From assembly GCF_038419845.1 (NCBI RefSeq), contig NZ_JBCAQT010000001.1:365325-429324 (forward strand): a stretch of 64,000 bases of DNA, read 5' to 3'. A program made the position numbers and the translations under genes. The notes under the pieces were generated by a model, which was given only the letters and a program-made list of their open reading frames with translations, was not told the origin of the DNA and ran no database searches. Below, one piece after another: positions 15,782 through 25,134 of the stretch. Position 1 is the first letter of the stretch. The number at the start of each line of letters is the position of its first letter. The DNA comes from Marinimicrobium sp038419845. Its GTDB lineage: Bacteria; Pseudomonadota; Gammaproteobacteria; Pseudomonadales; Cellvibrionaceae.

Positions 15782-16654
15782 ATGGCAGGTATTTCTGCAT
15801 CAATGGTAAAAGAGCTGCGCGAGCGCACCGGACTGGGCATGATGGAGTGCAAAAAAGCACTGGGCGAAGCCGATGGCGACGTGGAAATCGCAATTGAAAA
15901 TCTGCGTAAGGCCAGTGGCCTGAAAGCGGCCAAAAAGGCCGGCCGTACCGCCGCCGATGGCGTGGTAGCGATCAAGGTTGCCGACGACAACAGCTACGCC
16001 GCTGTGGTTGAAGTGAATAGCGAGACCGACTTCGCCGCGCGGGACGAGGGTTTCACCGCCTTTGTCAACAAAATCCTGGACAAGGCGTTTGCCGACAAGC
16101 AGGCGGATGTGACCGCTCTGATGAGTGGTGAGCTGGAAGCGGACCGCGAAGCGCTGGTTCAGAAGATTGGCGAGAACATCACCGCCCGTCGTGTGGCGAT
16201 TCTCGAAGGTGGCGTGATTGATGGCTACGTTCACTCCAACAACCGTATTGCGGTCTTGACCCAGCTTGAAGGCGGCGACGCCGAGCTGGCTCGGGATATC
16301 GCCATGCACGTGGCAGCGGTGAACCCCCAGGTGATCAAGCCTGAAGACATGCCCACTGAAATCGTGGACAAAGAGAAGGAAATCATCAAGGCGCAGCCGG
16401 ATATGGAAGGCAAGCCGGCTGAAATCGTCGAGAAGATGATGATGGGGCGGATTAACAAGTTCCTCAAAGAGGGCAGCCTGATAGAGCAGCCGTTTGTGAA
16501 AGACCCCGAAATGAAGGTCGGCAAACTGCTTTCCAACGCCGGTGCCAGCATCCAGAGCTTTGTGCGCTTTGAAGTGGGTGACGGTATCGAGAAGGAGTCA
16601 GTGGACTTTGCCGACGAAGTAGCGGCTCAGGTCAAGGCTTCTTCCAAAGGCTAA
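15782..16654 (+). CDS. tsf: Translation elongation factor Ts
   Basis: The predicted protein has 290 residues. It starts MAGISASMVKELRERTGLGM and carries the EF-Tu contact motif VEVNSETDFAARDEGF and HVAAVNPQVI, with the C-terminal LREGS-like LKEGSLIEQPFVKD. It exchanges GDP for GTP on EF-Tu. The ATG at 15782 is preceded by AGGA and gives the standard N-terminus; the frame extends upstream without meaning. A strong hairpin follows in the gap before pyrH. Confidence 0.98.
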   Translation: MAGISASMVKELRERTGLGMMECKKALGEADGDVEIAIENLRKASGLKAAKKAGRTAADGVVAIKVADDNSYAAVVEVNSETDFAARDEGFTAFVNKILDKAFADKQADVTALMSGELEADREALVQKIGENITARRVAILEGGVIDGYVHSNNRIAVLTQLEGGDAELARDIAMHVAAVNPQVIKPEDMPTEIVDKEKEIIKAQPDMEGKPAEIVEKMMMGRINKFLKEGSLIEQPFVKDPEMKVGKLLSNAGASIQSFVRFEVGDGIEKESVDFADEVAAQVKASSKG

Positions 16655-16672
16655 GCTCCGCACTCAATGGCA

Positions 16673-16699
16673 GGCGCAGCGGAGACAATCCGCTGCGCC
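16673..16699 (+). other. Strong hairpin between tsf and pyrH
   Basis: An 11-base perfect inverted repeat (GGCGCAGCGGA and its complement) encloses a 5-base loop. There is no T-run, so it is more likely an mRNA-processing or stability structure, or a rho-dependent pause, than an intrinsic terminator. Confidence 0.6.
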
Positions 16700-16739
16700 A
16701 CTCTCAACCCAATTGTGAGCACTCATGCGGAGACCCATT

Positions 16740-17483
16740 ATGCCTAGCGCACGCGACAAGAAGTACAAGCGAATTCTGTTAAAGCTCAGCGGCGAAGAGC
16801 TGATGGGCACTGAGGGCTTTGGGATTGACCCCAAGGTACTCGATAAAATGGCGCTGGAAATCGGCCAGCTGGTCGGTATCGGCGTTCAGGTAGGCCTGGT
16901 CGTGGGTGGTGGCAACCTGTTTCGGGGCGCAGCGCTCAGCACGGCGGGTCTGAATCGGGTCACCGGCGACCACATGGGCATGTTGGCCACGGTCATGAAT
17001 GCGCTTGCGCTGCGCGACGCTCTGGAGCGCTCCAATATTTCCTCCCGTGTCATGTCGGCCATTCCCATGAGCGGTATTGTCGAGCACTACGACAACCGTC
17101 AGGCCAACCGGGCCCTGATGGGTGGAGAGGTGGTCATTTTCTCGGCCGGCACCGGCAATCCCTTTTTCACGACGGATTCGGCCGCCTGTTTACGGGCGAT
17201 CGAAGTCGGCGCTGATATCGTACTCAAAGCGACCAAGGTCGACGGTGTTTACACGGCGGATCCGATGAAAGATCCGACCGCGACCAAGTACGATCGCTTG
17301 ACTTATGATCAGGTGTTGCAGGATCAGTTGGGCGTAATGGATTTGACCGCGATCTGTCTTTGTCGCGAACATGATATGCCAGTGCGTGTTTTTCGTATGA
17401 ACAAAACGGGCGCTCTGCTCAATATCGTTGTCGGTAGCAACGAGGGCACCCTGATCGAAGAGGGTAACAACCATGCTGAATGA
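16740..17483 (+). CDS. pyrH: UMP kinase
   Basis: The predicted protein has 247 residues of the amino-acid-kinase fold: RILLKLSGEELMG, VGLVVGGGNLFRG, VTGDHMGMLATVMNALAL and the GTGNPFFTTDSAACLRA segment, diagnostic of bacterial UMP kinase. It phosphorylates UMP to UDP and is regulated by GTP and UTP. The ATG at 16740 (MPSARDKKYKR) fits the family better than the upstream ATG at 16725. Its stop overlaps the frr start by 11 bases. Confidence 0.97.
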   Translation: MPSARDKKYKRILLKLSGEELMGTEGFGIDPKVLDKMALEIGQLVGIGVQVGLVVGGGNLFRGAALSTAGLNRVTGDHMGMLATVMNALALRDALERSNISSRVMSAIPMSGIVEHYDNRQANRALMGGEVVIFSAGTGNPFFTTDSAACLRAIEVGADIVLKATKVDGVYTADPMKDPTATKYDRLTYDQVLQDQLGVMDLTAICLCREHDMPVRVFRMNKTGALLNIVVGSNEGTLIEEGNNHAE

Positions 17484-18030
17484 CTTGAAAAAAGATGCCG
17501 ATAGCCGCATGAGCAAAGCGGTGGACGCCATGAGCAACAACTTCAACAAGATCCGTACCGGACGGGCTCATCCGAGCATTCTGGATGGTATCCAGGTGTC
17601 CTACTACGGCGCGGATACGCCGCTCAGCCAGCTGGCGAACATCGGCGTGGAAGATTCGCGCACTCTGACCATCAGCCCCTGGGAAAAGCAGCTGGTGCCG
17701 GAAATTGAAAAGGCGATCATGAAATCCGACCTGGGGCTCAATCCGTCCACCAATGGTGGCCTGATCCGCATCCCCATGCCGGCCCTGACCGAAGAAACCC
17801 GCAAAAACTACATCAAGCAGGCGCGCGCCGAAGCCGAGCATGGTCGTGTGGCGATTCGCAACGTGCGGCGCGATGTCATGTCGGATATCAAGGCGCTGCT
17901 CAAAGAAAAGGAAATCAGTGAAGACGAAGAGCACCGCGCTCAGGATGAAATCCAGAAAATCACGGACAAGTACATCGCTCAGATTGATAAAGCCCTGACG
18001 GCCAAGGAAGCCGATTTGATGGAAATATAA
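17473..18030 (+). CDS. frr: Ribosome recycling factor
   Basis: The predicted protein has 185 residues. KIRTGRAHPSILDGIQVSYYG, TISPWEKQLVPEIEKAI, IRIPMPALTEETRK and the final helix KYIAQIDKALTAKEADLM are the RRF signature. It works with EF-G to split the post-termination ribosome. The start lies within the end of pyrH, indicating coupling. A perfect 8-base hairpin with loop ACTG follows the stop. Confidence 0.98.
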   Translation: MLNDLKKDADSRMSKAVDAMSNNFNKIRTGRAHPSILDGIQVSYYGADTPLSQLANIGVEDSRTLTISPWEKQLVPEIEKAIMKSDLGLNPSTNGGLIRIPMPALTEETRKNYIKQARAEAEHGRVAIRNVRRDVMSDIKALLKEKEISEDEEHRAQDEIQKITDKYIAQIDKALTAKEADLMEI

Positions 18031-18037
18031 ACCCCGG

Positions 18038-18057
18038 GGCCGCGCACTGGCGCGGCC
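18038..18057 (+). other. G+C-rich hairpin between frr and uppS
   Basis: GGCCGCGC and GCGCGGCC pair perfectly around the tetraloop ACTG. No T-run follows, so it is probably an mRNA stability or pausing element rather than a full terminator. Confidence 0.55.
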
Positions 18058-18094
18058 ACCGTCGGCCCGCGCGGTCACAAACCAGGAGTTTTTT

Positions 18095-18844
18095 GTGAGC
18101 AGTAATTCCCTGCGCCATATCGCCATCATCATGGACGGCAACAACCGCTGGGCGAAGCAGCGGGGCATGTCCGGAGTGGCGGGTCACAAAGCTGGCGCTG
18201 AACGTATCCGCGACATGATGACCGCCTGTCAGGAACTCAAGGTTGAGGTGCTGACATTGTTCGCCTTCAGCAGCGAGAACTGGAAGCGTCCCACCAAAGA
18301 GGTGGAAGCGCTCCTGTCCCTGTTCCAGTGGTACCTGAAGCAGGAGGCCAAAGAGCTGCGCAAGAAAAATGTCCGGTTGCGCGTGGTCGGCAATCGCTCA
18401 CGCTTCAGCGCGTCATTGCAGAAGGCCATTACTCAGGCCGAGGAGCTGACCCGCGATGGCGACACCACTCTGGTGATCGCCGCCGACTACGGCGGCCGCT
18501 GGGATATCGCCAATGCCGCGCGCGTGTTGGCCGAGCAGGTGGCCGCCGGAACGCTGAGCCCCTCCGATATTGATGAGACCCGTCTGCACGAGCATACCAG
18601 CCTGGCCGAATTGCCCGCGCCGGACCTTCTGATTCGCACCGGCGGGGAGCTTCGCATCAGTAACTTCCTGCTCTGGCAGTTTGCGTACACCGAGCTGTAT
18701 TTCACTCAGACTCTCTGGCCGGACTTTGGCAAAGACGACCTGGTGCTTGCGGCCGAAGACTTCTGGCAGCGTCAGCGTCGCTTCGGTCTGACCGGTGAGC
18801 AGGTGAGTCGGTCCAGGCGCTCCGAGGGGGTTGGCCATGCTTAA
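18095..18844 (+). CDS. uppS: Undecaprenyl diphosphate synthase
   Basis: The predicted protein has 249 residues. It contains HIAIIMDGNNRWAKQRG with the catalytic Asp, FAFSSENWKRP and LIRTGGELRISNFLLWQFAYTE in the C-terminal half. It makes the C55 lipid carrier for peptidoglycan and O-antigen. The start is a GTG at 18095 preceded by CAGGAG. The 3' end overlaps cdsA by 8 bases, and the pair is conserved in order across proteobacteria. Confidence 0.97.
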   Translation: MSSNSLRHIAIIMDGNNRWAKQRGMSGVAGHKAGAERIRDMMTACQELKVEVLTLFAFSSENWKRPTKEVEALLSLFQWYLKQEAKELRKKNVRLRVVGNRSRFSASLQKAITQAEELTRDGDTTLVIAADYGGRWDIANAARVLAEQVAAGTLSPSDIDETRLHEHTSLAELPAPDLLIRTGGELRISNFLLWQFAYTELYFTQTLWPDFGKDDLVLAAEDFWQRQRRFGLTGEQVSRSRRSEGVGHA

Positions 18845-19703
18845 ACAACGGGTGGTCACCGCCATCGTGCTCGCCTCGGTCTTTCTCGCGGCGCTGATAT
18901 TTTTGCCGGTACCGCTGTTTTCCGCCTTCGCGGCCACCATCACGCTGATTGGCGCCTGGGAGTGGTCCAACCTCGCCGGCCTGAGCCGCCGTTGGCAGCG
19001 GGCGCTCTGCGTCCTGCTGAGCGCTGCGGTTATCGGGCTGGCCGCCGTCTACCTCGATCTTGGTGCTCTTGCTCACGGCGATGCTCTGGCGCCCGGGTTG
19101 AACCCCGAGCAAGTGCTGGGGTTCCGCAACCTGCTGGTGGCCGGTTGTCTGTGGTGGGCGCTGGCCCTGTTGTGGGTTCAGGGTTACCCGCAGAGTGCGC
19201 TGCTCTGGCAGAGCGTCTGGATGCGCGCCCTGATGGGACTTCTGGTTCTGGTTCCCGCCTGGGTGGGCTTGACCTACCTGCGGGTGCTACAGGACGGTCA
19301 ATGGCTGCTGGTGCTGCTGGTCGCCGTGGTGGCCTGCGCCGACATCGGCGGCTTTTTTACCGGTCGGCGTTGGGGCAAGCGCAAGCTCGCAGCCAGTGTG
19401 AGTCCGGGTAAAACCTGGGAGGGCTTCGCTGGCGGCGTGGCGGCCAATATTTTGTTGGCCATTGTGATCGGCCTGGTGGGCCCGGCCAGCATCGGCTTCT
19501 GGTTACTCATTATCATCCCGACCAGCCTGGTCTCGGTGCTCGGCGATCTGCTCGAGAGCATGGTCAAGCGCCAGCGCGGGGTCAAGGACAGCAGCGCGCT
19601 CCTGCCGGGGCATGGCGGTGTGCTGGACCGGGTGGACAGTCTGACGTCGGCGGCGCCGGTGTTTGCTCTGGCGCTGTTGGCCGGTGGTTGGCCCCTTGGT
19701 TGA
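18837..19703 (+). CDS. cdsA: Phosphatidate cytidylyltransferase
   Basis: The predicted protein has 288 residues and about eight membrane helices. The signature KDSSALLPGHGGVLDRVDSL lies near the C-terminus, after ADIGGFFTGRRWGKRKLA and SPGKTWEG. It makes CDP-diacylglycerol, the precursor of all phospholipids, at the inner membrane. I chose the ATG at 18837 over an in-frame TTG at 18831; either overlaps the end of uppS. The gap to dxr is 7 bases. Confidence 0.95.
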   Translation: MLKQRVVTAIVLASVFLAALIFLPVPLFSAFAATITLIGAWEWSNLAGLSRRWQRALCVLLSAAVIGLAAVYLDLGALAHGDALAPGLNPEQVLGFRNLLVAGCLWWALALLWVQGYPQSALLWQSVWMRALMGLLVLVPAWVGLTYLRVLQDGQWLLVLLVAVVACADIGGFFTGRRWGKRKLAASVSPGKTWEGFAGGVAANILLAIVIGLVGPASIGFWLLIIIPTSLVSVLGDLLESMVKRQRGVKDSSALLPGHGGVLDRVDSLTSAAPVFALALLAGGWPLG

Positions 19704-19710
19704 GGTGCGT

Positions 19711-20898
19711 ATGCAGTCGGTCACCATCCTCGGGGCTTCGGGCTCGATCGGCGAAAGCACGCTCGATGTGCTCGGCCGCCACCCCGATCGCTATCGGGTC
19801 TATGCGCTCACCGCCCACAGTCGGTGGCAACCGCTGGCGCAGGCCTGCCTGACACATCGCCCACGCTATGCCGTGGTGGGAGAAGCCGGAGCGGCGGAGG
19901 CGCTGACTGACTGGTTGGCCCGGAACGGCTGTGATACTCAGGTGCTGTGTGGGCCCGAGGCTCTGGCCCAGGTCGCCTCGGCGCCCGAGGTGGACACCGT
20001 GATGGCCGCCATTGTCGGAGCGGCGGGGCTGCTCCCGACGCTGGCGGCGGTCAGGGCGGGCAAGAAAGTACTGCTGGCCAATAAAGAGGCGCTGGTCATG
20101 GCCGGCGCCCTGTTCACCCGGGCGGTCACCGAACACAAGGCCACCGTGCTTCCGATTGATAGCGAGCACAACGCCATTTTCCAGTGCCTGCCAGGCCACC
20201 CGCGCGACAGCCTGGTCAATGGCCTGGCGGGCAGTGGCGTCAGGCGGATTCTGTTGACCGCCTCGGGCGGGCCTTTTCGCAACAGCTCCCCGGAAGAGCT
20301 GGCCCGCGTGACGCCGGAGCAGGCCTGCGCTCATCCGAACTGGAGCATGGGTCAGAAAATCTCGGTCGATTCCGCCACGATGATGAACAAGGGGCTGGAG
20401 CTGATTGAAGCCTGCTGGCTGTTCAACGCCCGGCCGGAACAGATTGAGGTGGTGGTTCATCCCCAGAGCGTCATTCACTCCATGGTGGAATACGCCGACG
20501 GTTCGGTCCTGGCCCAACTGGGTAACCCGGACATGCGCACGCCCATTGCTCACGCCCTGGCGTGGCCGGAGCGCATCGCCTCGGGGGTCGCCAGTCTGGA
20601 CATCATTGCCACGGCCCGACTGGATTTCTGCCAACCCGACAGCGACCGCTTTCCCTGTCTGCGTCTGGCGGCCGAAGCGGCCCGCCGGGGTGGGACCGCA
20701 CCGGCGATGCTGAACGCGGCCAACGAAGTGGCGGTGGCTGCGTTTCTTGAGCGCCGCCTGGCTTTTACTGACATCCCGAGAGTGATCGAGGCCGTAATGA
20801 CTCAGCTGGAAGTGGCTGAACCGGTCAGCCTCGATGTTGTCCAAAGCGCGGACTCACAGGCCCGTGCTCTGGCTCAGTCCCTCGTCGAATCCCTCTGA
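19711..20898 (+). CDS. dxr: 1-deoxy-D-xylulose 5-phosphate reductoisomerase
   Basis: The predicted protein has 395 residues. The NADPH site TILGASGSIGESTLDVL is at the N-terminus, the metal site is IDSEHNAIFQCL, and HPNWSMGQKISVDSATMMNKGLE and HPQSVIHSMVEY follow. It makes 2-C-methyl-D-erythritol 4-phosphate, the committed step of the MEP isoprenoid path, which feeds UppS two genes upstream. The ATG at 19711 is chosen because the earlier in-frame start lies inside cdsA. Confidence 0.97.
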   Translation: MQSVTILGASGSIGESTLDVLGRHPDRYRVYALTAHSRWQPLAQACLTHRPRYAVVGEAGAAEALTDWLARNGCDTQVLCGPEALAQVASAPEVDTVMAAIVGAAGLLPTLAAVRAGKKVLLANKEALVMAGALFTRAVTEHKATVLPIDSEHNAIFQCLPGHPRDSLVNGLAGSGVRRILLTASGGPFRNSSPEELARVTPEQACAHPNWSMGQKISVDSATMMNKGLELIEACWLFNARPEQIEVVVHPQSVIHSMVEYADGSVLAQLGNPDMRTPIAHALAWPERIASGVASLDIIATARLDFCQPDSDRFPCLRLAAEAARRGGTAPAMLNAANEVAVAAFLERRLAFTDIPRVIEAVMTQLEVAEPVSLDVVQSADSQARALAQSLVESL

Positions 20899-20908
20899 GA
20901 GGTAACTA

Positions 20909-22261
20909 GTGGCATTAGTTCAGACAATCATCTGGTTCCTGGTCGCCCTGGCGATACTGGTTTCCGTGCACGAGTTTGGTCATTTTTACGTGGCGCGGCG
21001 TTGCGGCGTCAAAGTGCTGCGTTTTTCCATCGGGTTTGGCAAGATCCTGTTTCGCTGGCATGACCGGCAGGGCACCGAGTACGCCATTGCAGCGGTGCCC
21101 CTGGGCGGCTACGTCAAAATGCTGGACGAGCGCGAGGGTGAGGTGCCCGAAGACGAAAAACATCGGGCCTTCAACCGCAAAAATGTCTGGCAGCGCATTG
21201 CGGTGGTGGCCGCCGGACCGATCGCGAACTTTATTCTGGCGGTGCTGCTGTTCTGGGCGCTGATGCTGCCGGGCGTCCGGGGGGCGATTCCGATCATCGG
21301 CTCTGTTGAACCGGATTCGGTGGCCGCCAGTGCCGGGCTGGAAGCGGGGCAGGAAATCCTGTCCGTGGATGGCGCCGAGACTCCCACCTGGCAGGCACTG
21401 CATCAGCAGCTGCTCAAGCGCCTGGGCGAGAGTGGAACCATCAGTTTTCGGGTCAAGTATCCGGATTCGAGCCTGCAGTATCTGTCCGAGGCGCAGCTGG
21501 ATGGCTGGTTGCGTGGTGTGGAAGAGCCCGACCCGGTGGCGGGGCTGGGGCTGACACTGGATATCCCCACCAACGAGGCGCTGGTGGGCCAGGTCTTGCC
21601 GGACACGCCCGCTGAGCGCGCCGGGCTGCGCACCGGAGACCGGGTGGTCTCGGCCGACGGCGAGCCCATTGAGGACTGGAATGCCTGGGTTGAATATGTC
21701 AGAGCCCGGCCCGGTGAGGAAATTTCGCTCACCGTGGAACGCGATGGCGCTGAAGAGAGTCTACAGCTGACACCGGAACGGGTGGAGGAGCAAGGAGAGA
21801 CCTTCGGTCGGGTGGGGGTTGCTCCCCAGCCACAACCCTGGCCCGAAGACCGCGTACGAGTGTATGAGTACGGCCCGGTTGGATCCTTTGTGGCCGGTGT
21901 GGACCGGACCTGGGAGACGGCCGGCTTTGTTCTGCTCTCCGTCAAGAAACTGCTGGTGGGAGAAATCTCGACGAAAAACTTGAGTGGCCCTATCACCATT
22001 GCTAAGGTGGCGGGCTCCTCGGCCGAGAGTGGCTGGAAGAGCTTCGTCGGGTTTGTGGCTCTGCTGAGCATTTTTCTCGGTGTCTTCAATTTGCTGCCGA
22101 TTCCCGTGCTGGACGGAGGGCACCTGCTCTATTACTTCATCGAAGTGGTCAAGGGCAGCCCGGTCTCGGATAGAGTCCAGCAGGTGGGGTTCCAGATTGG
22201 ACTTTTTGTTGTCGTGGGTCTGATGGCGTTGGCGCTGTATAATGATGTCATGCGGCTTTAG
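20909..22261 (+). CDS. rseP: RseP site-2 intramembrane zinc metalloprotease
   Basis: The predicted protein has 450 residues. The zinc motif HEFGH lies in the first helix (about residue 21), with the second ligand motif PIPVLDGGHLLYYFIE in the C-terminal helices. Two PDZ domains lie between (IIGSVEPDSVAASAGLEAG; LPDTPAERAGLRTGDRVVSADG). It cuts RseA in the sigma-E envelope stress response and clears signal peptides. The start is a GTG at 20909. The position next to bamA ties it to outer-membrane quality control. Confidence 0.96.
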   Translation: MALVQTIIWFLVALAILVSVHEFGHFYVARRCGVKVLRFSIGFGKILFRWHDRQGTEYAIAAVPLGGYVKMLDEREGEVPEDEKHRAFNRKNVWQRIAVVAAGPIANFILAVLLFWALMLPGVRGAIPIIGSVEPDSVAASAGLEAGQEILSVDGAETPTWQALHQQLLKRLGESGTISFRVKYPDSSLQYLSEAQLDGWLRGVEEPDPVAGLGLTLDIPTNEALVGQVLPDTPAERAGLRTGDRVVSADGEPIEDWNAWVEYVRARPGEEISLTVERDGAEESLQLTPERVEEQGETFGRVGVAPQPQPWPEDRVRVYEYGPVGSFVAGVDRTWETAGFVLLSVKKLLVGEISTKNLSGPITIAKVAGSSAESGWKSFVGFVALLSIFLGVFNLLPIPVLDGGHLLYYFIEVVKGSPVSDRVQQVGFQIGLFVVVGLMALALYNDVMRL

Positions 22262-22368
22262 TGCGAGGCGTCATCGCGATGCCTCCTTCAGTCGAAGACA
22301 CAGGCCTGAAAATCTGGTGGCGAACGTTGCCGCCTCTGAATACCAATGATCAAAACAGAACTGATTCT

Positions 22369-25020
22369 ATGAGACGAGTTTGGATGCGAGTTGTTAGCCT
22401 GTTTGCCCTGTTGTTGTTGTCGGCAACGCTCCAGGCGCAAAGTTTTCAAATCAGTGACATTCGGGTTGAAGGCCTGCAGCGGGTATCGGCCGGCTCGGTA
22501 TTCAGCGCTCTGCCGCTGAGGGTGGGGGATCAGGTCAGCGCTGAAGATATTCAGACGGCCACCCGGGCACTGTTCAAAGTGGGCTACTTTTCCGATGTGG
22601 CCATGGGCCGCGACGGCGATGTCCTGGTGGTCAGAGTGGAAGAGCGACCCGCCATCAATGAAATTGAAATTGAAGGCAACAAAGTCATCAAGACCGAAGA
22701 CCTGATGACCAGCCTGAGGGACAATGATCTTTTCGAGGGCCAGATTTTTCAGCGCGCCACACTTGAAGGGATCAGTCAGTCGCTCGAGCGGGAGTACATC
22801 GGTCAGGGCCGCTACGGCGCCTCGGTCGATATTGAAATTGAAGATCTGCCGCGCAACCAGGTCAAAGTGCTGATCAACGTCAATGAAGGCAAGCCGGCTC
22901 GCATCAAGGGCATCAACATCGTCGGCAATGAAATCTATGACGATGAGACCCTGGTGGATCTGTTCGAGCTCCAGTCTTCCGGTCTGTTCTCCTTTATCAG
23001 CGGTAACGACAAATACTCCCGGGAGAAGCTGTCCGGGGATATCGAAACCCTGGAATCCTATTACCTGGACCGCGGTTATCTCGATTTCAACATCGACTCC
23101 ACCCAGGTTGCGTTAAGCCCCGATAAATCCAAAATCTACATTACGCTCAACGTGACCGAGGGTGACATCTATACCGTGAGCGACGTCGAGCTCGCCGGTG
23201 ACCTCAAATTGCCGGAAAGTCTGATCCGGCGCATGATCATGGTGAAAGAGGGGGAGGACTTCTCGCAGGTTCTCATGACCACCTCATCGGATTACATTAC
23301 CCAGCGTCTGGGCAACGACGGCTATACTTTTGCCGAGGTGGAGGGGATACCCGAGAAGAACGACGAGGACAACACCGTCAAGGTGACCTTCTTTGTCGAT
23401 CCCGGTCAGCGCGCTTATGTCCGCCGTATCAATTTCAACGGCAACACCAAAACCATTGATGAAGTCTTGCGCCGGGAGATGCGCCAGATGGAAGGTGGGG
23501 CGGCCTCAACGTCCCAGATTGAGCACTCGAAGGTCCGTCTGGACCGGCTCGGATTCTTTAAAACGGTCGAAGTCGAAACCGAAGAAGTGCCCGGCACCAG
23601 TGACCAGGTGGATGTGGAGTACACGGTCGAGGAGTCACCCTCGGGTAGCATGGGGCTGCAGATCGGCTACGCCGAATACTCGGGCCTGTTGCTGTCGGCC
23701 AACATCCAGCAGAACAACTGGTTTGGCACGGGCAAGCAGGTCGGTTTCTCATTGAGCAACAGCCGTTTCCGCACCTCCTACAACTTCAGTTACAACGACC
23801 CCTACTTTACCCGCGACGGTGTCAGTCGGGGTGTGAACCTGTATTACACCAAAAGCAATTTCGCCAATATCAACGTGGCGGGTTACAGCACGGATACTTA
23901 TGGTGCCAAGCTGAATTTCGGTTATCCGATTTCGGAGATCGAGCGCATCGGCTTCAGCGTTGAAGCGCGGGATCTGACAGTCAAGCCCAGCTCGGCCTCG
24001 CCCCAGGAAATCATCCGCAGCCCCCGGTTGCCCCCCAATGCTCAGTATATCCGTCAGTCCGACTTCGATGAGATAGTGGATTTGATCAATGAGGGGAGGG
24101 ACTTTCCCGAGGGTCTGAACAACCAGACGGTGACCGAAGAGGTTCTGGGAGAACCGGGTTATCTGGATATCAACGGTACCGAATACCAGGACGTATTGGT
24201 CGGGTTCAACTACGGCAAGTCGACACTGAACCGGGGTATGCTTGCCACTCGCGGTTCATCCCAGCGGCTGTCCCTGGAAGTGGCTTTGCCCGGCGGTGAT
24301 CTGGAGTATTACAAGCTCCAGCACGAAGCGGAAGCCTACAAGCCACTGACCCGGCATCTGACTCTGAAGTTGCGCTCACACCTGGGCTATGCCGATGGCT
24401 ATGGCGACAGCGGTGAGTTGCCCTTCTTTGAGAACTTTTACGCGGGTGGTTTCGGTTCCGTACGCGGGTTTGAGCGCAACAGTCTCGGGCCGCGCACCAC
24501 ACCGCCGCAAACCGGATTCCAGTACCCCTATGCCTGGAATGACGCCAACGGTGACGGGCAGGCCAGCGGCAACGAGTTGACCGAGGGCTATGTTCTGTGT
24601 GAAGACCCCTCTGACTTTGATACCAACCGGATCAAATGTAAGCCGGGTGAGCTGGTGGCCGAATACCGTATCCCGCAGGATCAGCTGCGCCGGCGCGACA
24701 GCCGCCGGGACGCCTTCGGTGGCAACATTCTGGTTCAGGGCGGCGCTGAAATACTGTTCCCGCTGCCGTTCATTGAGGACCAGCGCATGATGCAGAGCAG
24801 CTTCTTCGTCGAGGCGGGCAACGTGTTCAGCACCAACTGCCGGGAGGGACAGCGTAATTGTTATTCTCCCGACGTCGACCGGATCAGTGCCTCGGCCGGG
24901 TTCGGGTTGACCTGGATTACCGGTTTCGGCCCTCTGACGTTCGCGGTGGCTCGGCCCCTGAACGAAAACGAGGGAGATAAGGCGGAATTTTTCCAGTTTT
25001 CGTTGGGTGGGTCCTTCTAA
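22369..25020 (+). CDS. bamA: Outer-membrane assembly factor BamA
   Basis: The predicted protein has 883 residues. A signal peptide (LFALLLLSATLQAQS) is followed by five POTRA domains (about 25-420) and a C-terminal Omp85 barrel ending in Phe (FSLGGSF). The lid-lock motif VRGF is at 698-701. It inserts beta-barrel proteins into the outer membrane. It is longer than the roughly 800 usual, mainly because of an insertion after VRGF that holds an EF-hand-like loop (Asp725, Asn727, Asp729, Ser733, Glu736) and Cys744/Cys757. The ATG at 22369 starts at the signal peptide; the upstream frame is open but lacks sense. Confidence 0.95.
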   Translation: MRRVWMRVVSLFALLLLSATLQAQSFQISDIRVEGLQRVSAGSVFSALPLRVGDQVSAEDIQTATRALFKVGYFSDVAMGRDGDVLVVRVEERPAINEIEIEGNKVIKTEDLMTSLRDNDLFEGQIFQRATLEGISQSLEREYIGQGRYGASVDIEIEDLPRNQVKVLINVNEGKPARIKGINIVGNEIYDDETLVDLFELQSSGLFSFISGNDKYSREKLSGDIETLESYYLDRGYLDFNIDSTQVALSPDKSKIYITLNVTEGDIYTVSDVELAGDLKLPESLIRRMIMVKEGEDFSQVLMTTSSDYITQRLGNDGYTFAEVEGIPEKNDEDNTVKVTFFVDPGQRAYVRRINFNGNTKTIDEVLRREMRQMEGGAASTSQIEHSKVRLDRLGFFKTVEVETEEVPGTSDQVDVEYTVEESPSGSMGLQIGYAEYSGLLLSANIQQNNWFGTGKQVGFSLSNSRFRTSYNFSYNDPYFTRDGVSRGVNLYYTKSNFANINVAGYSTDTYGAKLNFGYPISEIERIGFSVEARDLTVKPSSASPQEIIRSPRLPPNAQYIRQSDFDEIVDLINEGRDFPEGLNNQTVTEEVLGEPGYLDINGTEYQDVLVGFNYGKSTLNRGMLATRGSSQRLSLEVALPGGDLEYYKLQHEAEAYKPLTRHLTLKLRSHLGYADGYGDSGELPFFENFYAGGFGSVRGFERNSLGPRTTPPQTGFQYPYAWNDANGDGQASGNELTEGYVLCEDPSDFDTNRIKCKPGELVAEYRIPQDQLRRRDSRRDAFGGNILVQGGAEILFPLPFIEDQRMMQSSFFVEAGNVFSTNCREGQRNCYSPDVDRISASAGFGLTWITGFGPLTFAVARPLNENEGDKAEFFQFSLGGSF

Positions 25021-25134
25021 CACGGTATGATTGCACCTTATGCACAGCCTTTGTAGGGCCCGATCGCCGGCTGCCATGGTCATGGCTGTCGGCTGGCAGG
25101 TTCGTTATTCATTGAAATTGAGAGGAAAATAAAG

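Noticed and set aside
19582..20844. Open frame of 420 codons on the minus strand
   Set aside because: It is antisense to dxr and cdsA, both of which are certain.
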